The position numbers and the translations under genes are program-made. DNA of 64,000 nucleotides. It comes from Clonostachys chloroleuca. Taxonomy: Eukaryota > Ascomycota > Sordariomycetes > Hypocreales > Bionectriaceae. Each line of letters starts with the position of its first letter. Position 1 is the first letter of the stretch. The notes under the pieces were generated by a model. It ran no database searches. It was not told where the DNA came from and worked only from the letters and a program-made list of their open reading frames with translations. The stretch spans positions 3,658,001 through 3,722,000 of the forward strand of contig JBANAY010000003.1 in NCBI GenBank assembly GCA_037952775.1, written 5' to 3'. This document shows positions 1-13,396 of this stretch, one piece after another.

Positions 1-1205
1 GTGCTGATGTTGGCACTGCCGCCCTGGGAGATGGGGCACACAGTGATGGTAGGGACCACGGTCTCTGTGACAATTTGCTGGGTCTGGGATGCAGGGCAAT
101 TCGGCACAGAAGCGTGGCAGCTGGTGATGGTGTACTGCTTTGTGACAGTTGTCTCGCTGGTTACAAATCCGCCGCTGGTAATGGGCTGGGCCAGCTTCAA
201 AGTAGCCGTCACCTTGGGTGGTGTATTGGGGTTGGAGAAAATGCGTCCAGGAAGGCATTCGGTGCCCTTCTCCCCGCGAGCAATCGTAATGGTAACACTG
301 GGAGCGGCTGTGATGTCAAGAATATCGAGAGCTTCCACGTTGACGCCGACACTGAGGCTTAGGTTGAGAATAAATTCGTTGCTAACGGAGAGAGCACACT
401 CTGTAGTCTCAACAAGGACAATAGTGTAGTGGCAGAGATCAGCCCACAGAGAAATCTCGGCCCCAGCTTCAACCAGGTCAATGTCAAGGAGCTCAACCTC
501 AGCACCAACAGAGATGTGGGACCGGAGACGAAGTCCAAGTTCAAGTTCAATGGCAGCAGACAGGTCGACCTCGGCACCGACGGAGACAGGGAGGGCCTTG
601 GAAACCAGGCCATCAAGCTTGGTCTCAATAATCTCCTTGCTCGCGACGGAGATGTCGATGTAATCGCCTTCGCCAAAAGAGATGTAGAACCCAGCAAAGA
701 CGTCAATAGCAGCACTGGCACCAACAATGAGATCCAGGGCAAATGCAGCACCCAGGTCGAGCTCAAGGAGTTCGGTGTCAACAGAAAGCTCTCCAGAGGC
801 AAAAAGTTCCACTGTCTGGAAGACAGCCGCGGAAGCGGAAAGGTCGATCTCGACGTAGGCCTTGATACCGGCGAGGCTTAATCGTACAGTCGGCTGAACA
901 AGGAAATTATCGAGAGCCTTCAGGCTCACATCACCAGACACCTGAGCCTCCTTGAGGCTCAAGTCGAACGAGGTAGCCGGTGTAGTCTCGGTCTTAGGGC
1001 CGGCAATACTAGAGGTTTGTTAGCATGTGATCAAGTCGTCGTATATGTAGCTGAAGCTTCTATACCCTTTGTATAGAACCTCATTTGCCCAGCTTTTAGC
1101 GAGATCGTATGTAGCATGAGTGTTCTTGTTAGCAAGGTTGGGCAAAGTCGCCTGGGCAATGCTAATCAGACCAGCAAAGGCTGGAGCCAGAATTGAGAAA
1201 CGCAT
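1..1205 (-). CDS. Secreted adhesin-like cell-surface protein (C-terminus outside window)
   Basis: Two exons: 1205..1066 and 1008..<1. The ATG at 1205 opens a signal peptide (MRFSILAPAF...SIAQA). The 57-nt intron 1065..1009 (donor GTATAG, branch TGCTAAC, acceptor CTCTAG) joins the frames exactly. Exon 2 then stays open to the window edge without a stop. The mature part is low in Cys and full of alternating acidic, Leu and Val stretches rich in beta-branched residues. It ends in a Thr/Val/Cys-rich module of the type TVTKQYTITSC...CP...TETVVPTITVCP, which is common in fungal GPI-anchored or adhesin-like wall proteins. The anchor would lie outside the window. No enzyme motif was seen. Function is inferred only from composition; a cell-wall or surface role is most likely. 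Confidence 0.65.
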
Positions 1206-2576
1206 TATGTATAAGAGAGTGAAAATTATAACGAGTGGCCGGAGACAAAAACCTCCAAAAAGAGTGACTTGAAGCTGAAATGAGAGAAATGGTTTAATGT
1301 GAGTGAATCTCAAGATGCATTGTGGTTGTAGGAAGCCGTCCTTTTAAACCAGAGCCATCATTCAATGTTGGTCAATATGCCGCCCTTTGTCTTGCTAGGG
1401 TTCTCAGGGGAAGCCATATAAATCCATCGTCGTGTTGAGATGAGACGGTAATGGCGCCAGTGGAAGGCAACGCCTGGCTGCCGGCCGCGGGTGTGGTTCC
1501 ATGGCAGATCAGTATGCGTAATGCCTGCCGACATACGATCAGAAAGGCTGATCAGGCCAATAAGCTTGGGCTGGAGCGTTGTCGAGTAGGTCAGAGCGTT
1601 GCTTGGCCGTATTTAGCGCTCAGCGGTCTAAGATCTCCCATTCATGGTTCAACCCGTCTGGTCGGCCGGCTTAGAGGCTGTGCAACGAGGAGACAATCTA
1701 TATGAACCTTGTCTTTTGCAGTTTTGTGGAGATTGACGGAGATCGAAATCTAACCAACCCAGCCCATCATGAAAGGACCCATCAAGGTCTGTTCGGCAAG
1801 GCTTGGCTGTATGCAGCTTGCGTTCAATTCTAGGGATGCAAGATTGTGGACGAGATCATTGCCGACCAAAAAGGTCCAAATAGTCTCTCATTCTCTACTT
1901 ATCGTTTCGACATATCGTTCACCGTAGAGAAACGATGCTCTCCTCTCCTCGCAGATGGAGAACGCCAAGCGAGGCGTTGAATGAGAGACAAGGATGATCA
2001 GTTGGCGCTACGGGAACCCACATGGCCAAATTTAGACCACGGTAGGCAAAAGAAAAGACAGACAAGGCATCAGACCTCCTATTGTGGGTTTACGCCCAAG
2101 GAGCATGCGATGAAGTAAGTAGCTGATACGACCTTGCATAGCGGCGCTATAAATCACTTTGTGCAAGCTCAACTAACGTCAAGCTCCTGGGTAGAGAATG
2201 GCGTTGGAGGGGCTTGCTGAACAACGGGGTTTCCACCTTGCGGACAGTAATTTTGGGGGAGGTTCATTTGTTCAGTAGCATGACATCAGTGAATTACCTC
2301 CGCGGTACACGCTGACTGCGACAGCAGAGGCATTGTTAGCCTCTGACTTAAGCTATGTTAGCCATCTATGTATGCATGGCTTATTCTACTGCCAGAGTTC
2401 TCGGCATGAATGATCTCGCGGTACCGGAATACGATGGCCGTAGCTGGTGCAGAGAGAACGCCACCTCCATTATGTCAGGAGTTTAATTGCTGAAAATGGA
2501 TATCTGAAAGGAAGAATCTTCTCCCAAATATTTACAATAAAAACCAAGTGTGAGGCAATCTCGTTTCCTCAGTTCC
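1206..2576. other. Intergenic region
   Basis: Lies between the start of the secreted adhesin-like gene and the 3' end of the mannanase gene. It should hold the promoter of the former. Only short ORFs without recognisable sequence are present, and no repeat or RNA gene was seen. Confidence 0.6.
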
Positions 2577-4303
2577 TTATCCTCGCCACCCTTGAATTTC
2601 ATCAAGTGTCAGGACGTAGTCATGGTTATAAATCTAGAAAAGCTTGTCAGTTTCTACGAACCACTAAGAATCTAGACTAGATAAGGTAGACGTACCGTAG
2701 TGAGGGTTGCTATCGAGTTGTATTCCTCATTGTTGATGAACGTGTCACCCCATACCGCGAACCACAACCAATGGGCTTCGTATGCGATAAGTTGATCTGG
2801 GAGAGGCGCAGAGCCGACCTCTGTTGCGGCGATAAGCTTAGTGTCTTTTCCGAGGTCGACAAGCTGTTGATACTGTGTTGACATGGGCTGCTTCAGGTTA
2901 GGGATCAATCCAACCCGCGTTGGGAGAAAGAGACGAAACTCACCCCATTACCTGTGGCATATACGTCGGCGCTGACAATGTCCACAGTATCATCGCCAGG
3001 GTACCAGCCCTCTGCCACTGAGTTCCAGACCCAGATCAAGTTATTCAGCTCATGATAATTGGTCAATCTGTCGTAGAGCAAAGCCCACAGCTTCTTGGCT
3101 GGCTCGGCCCCTTGGGCTCCCCACCAGAACCAAGCACCCTCTGCCTCATGCAAGGGCCGGAACAGCACCGGAATATCAGCCGACTGAAGCCTCTTAAGTT
3201 CCGTAGCAATAGCATCAATGTCCCGTATAATAAGCGTATAGTTGGCATTGGTAGTATCCGCGAGAGCGGTAGCGACATTGAAATCAGTTGCACCTGGAAC
3301 CTGAGGTTAGCCAAACCGAATACTTAGCAACGATTTGAATCTTGGTTGTCCTCTTACGGGTATAGAAGCCGCTCCACCACGGGTTCTCATCTGTATCATA
3401 AAGGCCAGTAGGTGCATTCCAATGCCAAAGAACAGATATGATGCCGCCACGGCCCGCATGCGTGATGGCTTCTTCAATAGAAGTGCCCACGGTACCATGT
3501 TCAACACGGGATGGACTGTAGTCCATGAGATCCACGGACACGAGAGCGGGTATCTTTCCAATCTTCTCCTCAATCCAGTCCGCCCAGGCCAGATCCTGCT
3601 GTCCAGAGAGGATCTTTTTTCCGTAAATGCTGATCAGGTAGCTGTACAATGCCTTGGCATCTGCATTTGCGTTGCTGTTGACGAGATTGGCGTTGATGTT
3701 GTGGGGTGGCCGTGGCTCAGAAGGGCTCAGCTCAATATAGTCGATCAGATACCTGGAATCATTAGATACAAGCTGTAGTAGAAACCAACCAGGGCCTTTA
3801 CTCACCACCCCCAGTTGCTAACGATGTCGATTGTGTTGGAACCCTCGTTAAGAAGAACTTGGCCAGCGCTGACAGATTCCCATGTGGTAGTTTCTGGTAT
3901 AATAACTTCGCTTGTTGAGCCTCCATTGAGAACGAGCGACGCTCTTTTCTCTCCGTAGATGCCTGCATAGCGAATGCTAACATCGTACAAAGTCAAAGCG
4001 TCGCTATCAATTGTGAAAGTGATCTTGTCAGTAGACTCGTCGAAGCCACCCACATAGCCAGATCCTAAGATATGGCACAGAGTTAGAAATGAAAGAGTCT
4101 CTTAGTTTTATACGGTATCTATTGGTTAATATATACGACTCACCTGAATATCCTGCAAGCTCCGTGAGGACTTCGGTGCCACTGAGAGTAGCATCCTCAG
4201 CTTCCAATGTTTTTGCCTCTGCTGTGATTGTGGTGTCTGCAACCGGAGCGGCCAGGCTCGCGGTTACGAGAGACAGGATAGTAACCAATTTTGCCTGCAA
4301 CAT
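2577..4303 (-). CDS. Endo-beta-1,4-mannanase, GH26 with N-terminal CBM35
   Basis: Six exons (4303..4144, 4064..3806, 3752..3358, 3293..2944, 2887..2696, 2633..2577) give 470 aa. All five introns have GT-AG ends and restore the frame. The product has a signal peptide (about residues 1-18) and a CBM35-like carbohydrate-binding module at about 30-145 ([29 protein letters not shown]). A GH26 catalytic domain follows to the C-terminus. Acid/base Glu sits in [15 protein letters not shown] and the nucleophile Glu in AATEVGSAP. The end, [11 protein letters not shown], is typical of fungal GH26. It should be secreted and cleave beta-mannan backbones of plant walls, with CBM35 helping binding. No broken motif was seen. 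Expression is probably substrate-induced, but no regulator site is claimed. Confidence 0.93.
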
Positions 4304-4967
4304 GATCACTGATTTCGGAAGTTGACGTCGTGAACCTGTGGCGGCGACATCGAGAAGCACATCGATCTAGGGGAGAAAGTGGAATGGTTATATATTCCGA
4401 ATGAATGCCCAAATTTGCTCAGCAAATCCTAGGATCGTGGCGCCAAGAAAAGTTGAAACACATGGAGAGACTGGAAAAATCCGGGGTTCCTCGAAGTGGT
4501 TGACGGGGGGTTACCATCCGGACCGAAATGCAAGAAATCGGCAACACGGAGGATGTTACCGCTCAGCAGTGGAGTCATTAGTAGACTTCCAAGAATCTGG
4601 TCATGCAGGGAATACATAATGAGAAGGGATAGACAGTGTTTGATGTACGTTTAGAGTCGGCAAATGATGTGTTTCTCCACGGCACTGATGCAATGTGCAA
4701 TTTACGGGCCGACGGACAAACATAAGACCAGAAAGCCAAGCCAGGAGCGACAGTTTGAGCTAATAAAACGTAAATTTATTATATGATATTTAGCTGAGAG
4801 CGCCGAGCGCTGATGTCATCGGACTTTGGTTGACTAGAACTAAGAGTCTTAGGACTGTCTATGATTATTATTGGCGGATTTTCCATTCCCACAACAAGAA
4901 ATTGAGATACTAGGGCTGGTTCTAATTTTGTATCGTGGAAATAAAGTTGACTGACGTCTACAATACT
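4304..4967. other. Intergenic region with mannanase promoter and transporter 3' end
   Basis: Contains the upstream region of the mannanase gene, with a TATA-like element about 85 nt before its ATG, and the 3' flank of the siderophore transporter. It is A+T rich near 4760-4800. No supported gene. Confidence 0.55.
4388..4394 (-). promoter_or_regulatory. TATA-like element of mannanase gene
   Basis: On the minus strand it reads TATATAA and lies about 85 nt upstream of the GH26 start codon. Position and sequence suit a core promoter; transcript data are lacking. Confidence 0.35.
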
Positions 4968-6814
4968 TTAGAAGACAGTACCCTTGACCTGGTTGATCTT
5001 CTTCACGTTGACGTCCTTCCACATGAGAACAGAGCCCAAGGTGATGATGTACAGACATGTGGCTGTGATCAGCATGAGGCGCTGGGTCTCACTATAAGCA
5101 AGGTTGATGCTGTCACGGGTGGCAGATCCAACAGGGTAACCGGATTGGACTGTGAGGTCGCCATAGATGGAAGCAAAGTCTCCCTGTGACTCTGCGGGAA
5201 GGTATTCCAGTAGCTTGACGGGGAAGATACCTGTCCACATACCAGCAGCAATAGCGCTACCAATGGATCCACCGACTGAGGAAATCATGGTCTCCATGGC
5301 CATGAGACTTGGGATTTCACCCTGAGAGCAGACGGCCATGATAGTCATTTGCTCACAGATGACAAGGACGCCACCGCCGAAGGCAATGAAGATTTGGCAC
5401 ATGACAATGTAGCCGATTGGGGAGTCGGGATTTCGGAAGTGGATCATCAGTCCAACACCGAGGATGGTCAGAGGCACACCAAAGTAAAGAGCCTGCCACT
5501 TAAGACGACCGTTGTAGTAGATGACAACGCCCATGATGAGCGAGGCAAGGGTCGAGCCCATGGTATAGATGTTGGTGATATATGTGGCATTGGTGACGGA
5601 TTCGTCGAACACCACAATGAGGAAGGAGTAGAAGTAGTTATCCCAAATGTACCAAGCACAGTAGATGCTTGCTACCATAGTGTATGTGAAGAAGACGGTC
5701 CTGTTGGCGATCAATCTCCAAGGGATAAAGGTGACTGGTGCAAACCATCTCTCCCAGACGACGAAACCAATGATGAGGAGTGCTCCAAAGATGATGAAGC
5801 AAATAATGAGAGGCGATTTCCAAGTGTCCGCCTGGTATGAGTAGATGGCAAATGCAAGCAGGAAAAGGGCCAAGCCTGTAGCAAGAATGAGGATACCGAA
5901 GATATCAAACTCGTTGAACCAGTGAACGCAAGATTGAGCAAAGGTGCGGCCACTAGGCTCCCTCTTGATCATGCCCAGCTTCTCGGCCTTCTTCTGGTAG
6001 TAGTATAAAAGAGCGAATAGAGGGACGCACACAACAGGGTAGATGATGGCCCAGATGCCAATACCCCATCGGAAACCTATTCCTCCGTCGGCCAGGATTC
6101 TCTCAGCAGCGGGCCCATAAGCCCAGACAGTGAACAGATAGGGAGTTGCGGAGACGGCAATAGCCAAAGCTCGACTCTTCAGAGCAGAGGTATCCGCGAT
6201 GAGGATGGTAGTGGCGAAACTGATGGTGCTGTATCCAACATTGTAGAAGACAAGAGCAGCAGCATAGGTCTCGACATTGTTGCAAGCAGCCATCATGACG
6301 ATACCCATGGTAACTATGATGATCATAATACCAAAGGCTTGAGGGCGGCCCCAGATATTGAGGAGTTTGGCGAAAGGAAGCTTGATCAAACCGGAGACAA
6401 GGCTTGCGGCGATGCTCATAGTGGCAGTGAGAGAGTGGTATTGAAAGCTACTGGTGACATACGGAGTCATAGTACCGATGATACCGGCCGAGAAAGCCTG
6501 AACGAAGCAGATGAGCCAGATCCTGGGAGCTCAAGTTAGAAAATGTCTGTGCTTCCTTTGTGGTCATCGCGAACTTACAGAAAGTACGAGGCGTAGAGGT
6601 GGTACCTTGACCAAACTTGGGTGGTGGCCCGGATTGCCTCGTCTCCATGTTGGTATTCGGCCTTGGCAATTTGTTCATTCTCATAATCGGAGTCGATCTT
6701 TTCCGTTACCACTCCTGCCCCCTTGTTCTCTGGGCCAGTGTTCTCGGCATCCTTATGGGCGACTTCGTCAACGACATGGTTGTCGTTGGACGAGAACTTA
6801 GGGAGGAACCGCAT
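4968..6814 (-). CDS. Siderophore-iron transporter, MFS/SIT family (MirB-like)
   Basis: Two exons, 6814..6579 and 6522..4968, give 596 aa. The 56-nt intron (GTAAGT...CCCAG) closes the frame as ASYFL-IWLICFVQAF. A charged N-terminal cytosolic tail of about 70 residues precedes about 14 membrane segments. The conserved SIT-family region TPYVTSSFQYHSL and motifs such as WGRPQAFG and YNVGYSTISF are present, and length matches MirB/Arn-type permeases (about 600 aa). It should import ferric siderophores by proton symport at the plasma membrane. No siderophore synthetase lies beside it, so it may take up xenosiderophores or act on a siderophore made elsewhere in the genome. Iron-dependent regulation is expected for the family, but I did not locate GATA-type sites with confidence. 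Confidence 0.9.
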
Positions 6815-9800
6815 TTTGTTTTATATGAACCCAGTCTTGGGAGTAATTGAAGCCAATGTCAACGCACAAAGGATGGCAAGAGCAGGGGAGAAAGGCAAGA
6901 TACCGAGGAAAACAGACAATATTATATAGAAGAAGAAAAGCATGTATCACAATAAGTGGACTCCGTAACATTGGCCACGCAAGACGAAGAATCTAGCCAT
7001 GTGGACCATCTAATCAATCGGACTACATCCTTAGCGAGAAGTTAGGATGAGTGGAGGGCAAACTCTTCTTGAGTACATCTACATGGTGATGAAGGCCTGG
7101 AAGTGGACAGGCTGAGCATCAATTTGGACGTGTCCGCCATCGGAGCCACTATTTTGATCGATAAAACATACCTTTTTGTCGGAATTCCACTATAATGCGG
7201 CTAAGACGGCACTCTTAGTCTCTCGCCAACCGGAGTTTGCCTCTCAAAACAGGGCTGCCCCATCAGCAATGATCCACAAACCGCGCAATGCCTTCAGGCG
7301 ATTGATTAGACAAGGCCTGCTCATGATCTGATAAGATGGGGCGCTTGGTCCTTTCCATACCAATGGGCCGGAGCTTTGGAAAAGCTTGAACATTGCCCTG
7401 CGAGATCGGTTTGGCTTACGCGCCCAACGAATGGATCGATGACAGCAATCATGTCAGTCAGGGCTGGGGATATCTTGCTAGATAACTATCCTTTCATAAA
7501 AACTCCAAGTGCCGGTGATACTCTTGCTTCACTGTTGAACATCAGGTCAACCGTTCAGTTCTCTTTTCCTTCTCTTTGCCCTCTCGCGTCCTTGTTGGTG
7601 ATCGTGGCGCGATATTGCTTACATTTGCGACCCTCAGGGATCGCACAAACCGCAGGTGGAGATGATCAAGGGTATCATGCAAATTTCTCCTCCGCAGGAG
7701 CCGCCGGTGACATTAACACACCACGATAGGAAGCCTAGCTCCCTTTGCCTGGCAGTCGACTTGCTGAGGCATAATCGTTGCCCTTGACTGTGTTCTCCTT
7801 GGCTGTAGTCTAATCCCGGCATCTTCCATCCCATCCCTAACGCCTGCCAAGGTCTTGGCTTTTGCTCGCTTCCTCTGCAACTGCCGAGTGGCTTGCAGAG
7901 CCGACCTTTGGCTACGATTTCAGGATCGGTCATCACTGACAAACACCCCGAAGCTAGATCATGTGCATACACAGCACATGGCCCACCATCGGGCAGCTCT
8001 GAACAAGCTTTCCGGAAGCTATTGGCCTCCCATTCGGACGGTCCCTCCCTTTCCCCCTTTTCACACCATTTCATGCCAAGGCGCGGCCCACTTTCGCATT
8101 AGCGACTGTCCTCGGCTTTCTAAGACTTAATGAATGGGCTTGATCAAGCGCAGCTATTGGTTCATGTGAGTGCAAAAGTTTTGTTAGGAGGACCATTTGG
8201 GTTTAAAGGAGCCGGCGTTCGTCCAACTTACCAAAATGGATACACCTACATGCATGCGTATGCATAGTAAGGGTCCAATGTTGAAGACGACGTAGTAATT
8301 CGATTTGTCTTGCGCGGGAGATGCCGATGACCCATGGCACGCTTGCCTACCGAGTTTCTATTTGTCACTTCAGAGTAGTGGTTACGAAACTGGTTGGCTG
8401 GGCATCTGGCCGCTCTCCAGACAATGGGACCACGCCACAGTAACACGCAATAGCTCAACAAAGGCTCGAGAGGAGGGAGGACCCGTGCCATGTGGGCATA
8501 ATATATCGATCTAGCACGGGATTCCTTAGCCGTGTGGAGAAAGTCGAGAAAGAAAATGGATCACATCCAAATGAAATCTGTTTTTTTTTTCTTCTACAGT
8601 GAAGGTAGTCTTATGAAATGTCAAGACCTGATTCCGACTTCTCCCCTCCATCGACTGAGAGCCGTGTTTCTATGGAATGACATGTTAGCCCGAGCCAGAA
8701 GACATCTCATATAAACTTCTCATAATTTATTTCAGAACAGAACTCCATGAACTGCGGTGTAGATACAAAGATGCCAGCCAGTGCCCCTTGAGCTCATGCA
8801 TGGGCACCCGAATCCCCTACCAAAACAGCTGGGATGGCAGACATGGGCATAGCCTTACTTATCCTTGAGTGTATGGTCATATCTGAGGAGTCACCTTAAC
8901 GTTCACTTGAGGCACCCCCTTCATGAGATCTGGGACAGATCCTCGCCCCCAATGCTATCTCCGGCGAAGTCTCATCAGGACTCCCTTCGTAGTATTGTTC
9001 AAGTCACCTATGGATTGAATACCTTTGCTAGTTATGGGGCGGCACCTCCCGTTAAGCACCACCAATGCGGGAAATGGCGAGCCTTTGACATTAGGAATAA
9101 TGATAACTCATCCCTCCGAGACTTTTGAAGGGCAATTGTGAAAGTCAAGTTGATATCACGAGCTCCACCGCGGTGGAGGCCAGCCACGCCTGGTCAATGT
9201 GGACGTATGTTTCTTACCTCGATGGATGTTCACTAACGTTCAAAATAGTTGGCACACTGTTCACGGATTTTTCCAGCCGCATTCTTATTATGAGGCATAA
9301 TAGACAAAAGAGTCTTCAGTGAGAGACAAACGCAATGGATTTAGATAGCTTCACCTACTAAGTTGAAATAGAGGTAGCCACATTTTAATCCAGATTCATC
9401 AATCTACATACGCGGTTCCGGAGGCCATCTGGCGTGTAGATATGGTAGGTTCGAAATCATAGCCCAAAAAATAACACTCTCCCAGCGACGTAGGTTGGAG
9501 CATGCCGATAAGAGGCAAGATGAAACCTGTCTATGCAGAAGCCTCCTATAATTGTCCCCAACAGAAATCGCATCTGGACCGTTTTCCCGAGAGTGATGCC
9601 AAATTCCAGGTTCTTTGGAATGAGCTGTGGTGGTCAGCCGCATGATGAGGCTCAAGGTACAATCGCTCATTAACTCTGTTTAGATCAACCTTGCAATTCA
9701 GACCGGAGGAAAGATATAAGACGGACAATTCTGACCATAAAAGCTCTCCTTCGTTTCATCAAGTTGATAAGGCAGTTCAGTTCTTGAATAGACTTGGTTC

Positions 9801-10913
9801 CGTTCAAGAGCCGAGTTTCGTAAGATTACCTAGACGCAAAGATAACAGATCCTTTCTAAAGTTTCAAATCGAAAATTTACCAAGAATGCGGAGCAACTCA
9901 TCGTCTTCAATGATCAAGACAGTATAAGTCATAATAACAACGCAACTGTTCATCCTATTGCATTTGAGCTGTTTCGAAAGCCAAGGCTTTGAGTTCCGTT
10001 CAGTGTATCTAACACTACCTAGGCAGCTTGGGCCAGCCAGGCTAAGACGTGACCCAAATTTTGGTTCCTGGGTTGAGATAATCCATTCCTCTTGGCCCTT
10101 CTACTGACATGAGTGTTACTTATTTTGGTACATTCATGCTCATCAATAAGCAGATGAAGAGAAGATATGGGCTTGCGTTATGCGGGCTCCCAACGATTCA
10201 TACCTCTTAAAGGGACAGTTTACTGTGGAACAAGATGCTTCTGATAGTTTTAAAGGCTCCAAGAAAGTAGAAGCTGAATCCATAACAGTACCATTAATAT
10301 GCCTTTTTTTTTTTTGCGTTATCGAGCACATGTTGTCGCCCTTTATGAGATTAGTACTTGTCAGGGCGCTAATTATGGTGATATATGCGCCTATACTAGC
10401 CAGATGTCTATACTCGATTTTACCGATATGCAAGAGAACCCCAGGCACCCCGGCTAGCCTAGTCAAACCGATAAAAGTCACAAACAGGTCGATTCCGTAA
10501 GACAAGAGCCACTGTGGGGGACTGATGGCAGCAGATGTGGGAATATAAATGCCACCTTTGCCAGCGTTGAGGAAAAGGGCAAGAAATGTGTTCAATATGA
10601 TTCACAGAGGGTAGTCTGGAAGAGCTCGTTGATCAAACTTAGAGTGCAATGACCACTCAGCGGATGGTTTGCATGGCTTGGTGACTGCGCGTTGGGAGAG
10701 AAGACTGAACTCGGGCCGAGCGTGTGTTTTTCGTGTCGTGCCTTTCGTGTTTCCTCAACGCGCCCTTCGCCACGCGAAACCTCGCCCTTACGGCGGTGCA
10801 TTCATTGCCTTTTGCAAATCAAGTTCTTTGCTGCAGTGATTACCGGGATATCTCGCCCGCAGCTGATGCAAAGCTGCACCAGGATCGAACAACGTAAGAC
10901 AACCTCAGCTACG
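6815..10913. other. Long gene-poor tract
   Basis: About 4.1 kb with only short ORFs on both strands and no convincing exon chain. Homopolymer T runs sit at 8581-8590 and 10304-10315. The 150-codon opening at 10143..10595 on the minus strand matches no recognised family and was not called. The first few hundred bases hold the siderophore transporter promoter. Confidence 0.5.
6922..6928 (-). promoter_or_regulatory. TATA-like element of siderophore transporter gene
   Basis: Reads TATATAA on the minus strand about 110 nt upstream of the transporter ATG. Supported only by sequence and spacing. Confidence 0.3.
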
Positions 10914-12100
10914 ATGGGATCTATGGACGACTACCGAAGGCTCCTCTACATCCTGAACTCCAAAAAGTCGGCCAGAAGGGGTTCTACTAATTTTGAACTT
11001 GCGATGCCTTCCAGAAAGGAATCAGAAGGCTGGGATCATAAATTAGAAACACAGGTGGGAAGGAGTGTTGAACATCGAGCTGCTCAAGAGATTATCGACA
11101 TGGCTCCCCGGCATATGTTAGAGGAAAACAGTACGTTATGGCAAGCGACTCTTCTCATTGTTGGCGAATCTCCGTACAACATTTTTTCGAGAACGAAGGG
11201 ATGATATACCTCACGGGGAGTCAATTCAAGGTCGGCGATACAAGCCCTATCTTCACACACGCGTCAGTAGAACGCCTTCTGGGCATCATCAACCATCCGT
11301 TTCTTGGTGAGAGATCAACTTCCGAGACGTTACGGCTTTTCCTACAATTTTCTGTGATCGCAAGGATTGGCGCCAGGACAGGATGGACCCCGCCGCTTGC
11401 GAGGGGAAATTCCGACTGTCCCGTTCTCGACGAGCTGAGGAAGGAGATGTCTCTGGTGTCAAAGAACGATCACCCAACCGAGTCGATATACGAACGATTT
11501 GTCCGACTGAAGAGATCGCATCCGAAATCAGTTGAGACCTTGATACTTAAAAAATCAGGCTTTCTGTCCATACGAGGGATCGGAGAATTCGGAGACGTCA
11601 GAAGGAGCTGTACAATCAAGAAGGCATTTGTGCAGTCTCTATTTATGAACTGATTGGTATATGCCAGGCCATTGACGATGTGGCCTCCGTAAAACAAAAA
11701 ATGACAACCGAAAGAGCCCTGGAGGCATTCAAGAAAGCGAGGTATTACAGACTACCACTTCCGTCACCTGAAATGCCTTCCCTCGTGAAAAAAAGCTGGG
11801 GAATACGAAACCTATCTTTCGTACAAGTCACAACAGAGTCAAAATTTTTCGGAAGAAAACCCTCAGCAGCGCATGAATAACATCGCCACAACACCATCGC
11901 CAAAAAGTGCGTCCGGTGACTTATCAGAGTTCCACGAGACTGATCAGAGTAACATGGCAACTGAATGTCAGGTTACACGAGAAGTCCTTGCCGTTGACAC
12001 AGGAGATGTCATGAATCGCTGTGCGGCCATCGACAATGCGCCCAAGAAGGGCCTTGCAGAACTCTGGATGGATGAAAACCCATTTGAAATACCAGTCTGA
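10914..12100 (+). pseudogene. Decayed gene of unknown function with frame breaks
   Basis: Three overlapping open stretches read like one protein split among frames. The first starts at ATG 10914 (MGSMDDYRRLL...). The second spans about 11199-11560. The third, in another frame at about 11566-11790, contains a polar, helix-like segment (RRRQKELYNQEGIC, QAIDDVASVKQKM). After a run of seven A at 11788-11794 the frame shifts again, and reading continues as KKAGEYETYLSYKSQQSQ to a stop at 12100. Removing one A from that run would join the last two parts. A GTACGT donor at 11131 may explain the first junction, but no good intron explains the second. I recognise no domain. It could also be a real gene with unusual introns or sequence errors. 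Confidence 0.3.
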
Positions 12101-13396
12101 ACGGAGCAAGTGAGGAGGATATAATGATATGGACTTGTGAGGACAGATCGTCTATCTGATGGTAAATTCAGGGGTTATGCAGCCCAAGTGAATATTTTTC
12201 GAAATTGCTTCGACTATGGGCTTCGGGATCGACCTTGAGTTTTTGGGAGCGCAGCTGTAGCGGATTGAGGATTTATCTTGTGTGTAAATCGATTGTTGAA
12301 TACCATGTGTTTGTCTCTGTTAGAAGAAGAATTGCACATCTGAGCCAGACGTTGAGTGAGGCCTTTGCCGCCCAGTGATAAAATGTCGATATCGCGATTT
12401 CCTTCCAGGCAGCCTTCTTGGCCAGGGAGACATAATGAGCTTCCATGCTATAGCCGCCTCCCCTTAAGCTATGGCCAAGCGCCAGTGTGCCGACAGTCCG
12501 TCCTTATCAGTGGGCTGATTTGAATGACCAGACTGTGGATCCTACACGGTTCTGTCAGATTGTCATCGCGACGACAGGATTCGCCCGGCCAGGACAGTCT
12601 GCCGGGTCTTGATTGCTGGCGAGAGATGAGTAGCCGGGACTTGGAAGACCTGAAAACAAGCCAGAAGCAGAGGCAGAACAACACAGGAAGCGCTAATATC
12701 GTTAGAGCAAAGGACTGGCCCGGCTTGGCTGCAGTCTCCTGCTTGGCGCTCGCGTGAGCAGTTGAACGGCCCAATTTCTCTCCAACACGCTGACACCCTG
12801 CCTCGGTCTCCTCCGATGCTACCACACACTCCTCCTGCGCGGATTACAGGCTCTTCGTTCACTGCTTATCAAGATCCCAGGCCATTCCCCAGGCTCCACC
12901 CAGCGTCCTGGTCTGGACTGGGTTGAGCCCTGGCTCGGTGGAGAGGCTGATTAGATACACACTGATAGTTTGTCTGGGGAATTGACTAAGATCAAACTTC
13001 GTGTCGTCACAGCGGCTGGAGACAGGGGCCTTTGTCGCTGAATGAGGTTTGGCCTGTTCGAGATCATGTCCTTGGCCCCGGTGATCCATCATGGGAGATC
13101 CTCATTAGGACAAGTTGGAGAAATGATAAGCATGTGAGTTGGAGCTGGGTTTCCTTTCCTTTTCTCAGTGTGTATTACTGCCTCGCTTCCCCAAATCTCG
13201 CTTGATCCAGAGGAGGCCTCTTCCCCAACTCCTGATACTGTCCTCCATCGTCGCACATTAGCCAAAGAGTAGGTGATAAATTGGCAGAACACCGTCCCCG
13301 CCATTCTCTCAACCTTATTCCGTATTAACGTCGGCCACAGGGAGAAAGACAAGGATAGAGAGAGTGGCCGCAGAGTGAGCACGGCAAACCTCCATC
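12101..13396. other. Intergenic region upstream of the permease
   Basis: About 1.3 kb with only small unrecognised ORFs on both strands. It should carry the promoter of the choline/GABA-type permease that begins at 13397. Confidence 0.5.

Noticed and set aside
10143..10595. 150-codon minus-strand ORF
   Set aside because: Begins at a non-ATG codon region, has no recognised domain and contains a poly-K region from a T12 run. Probably chance.
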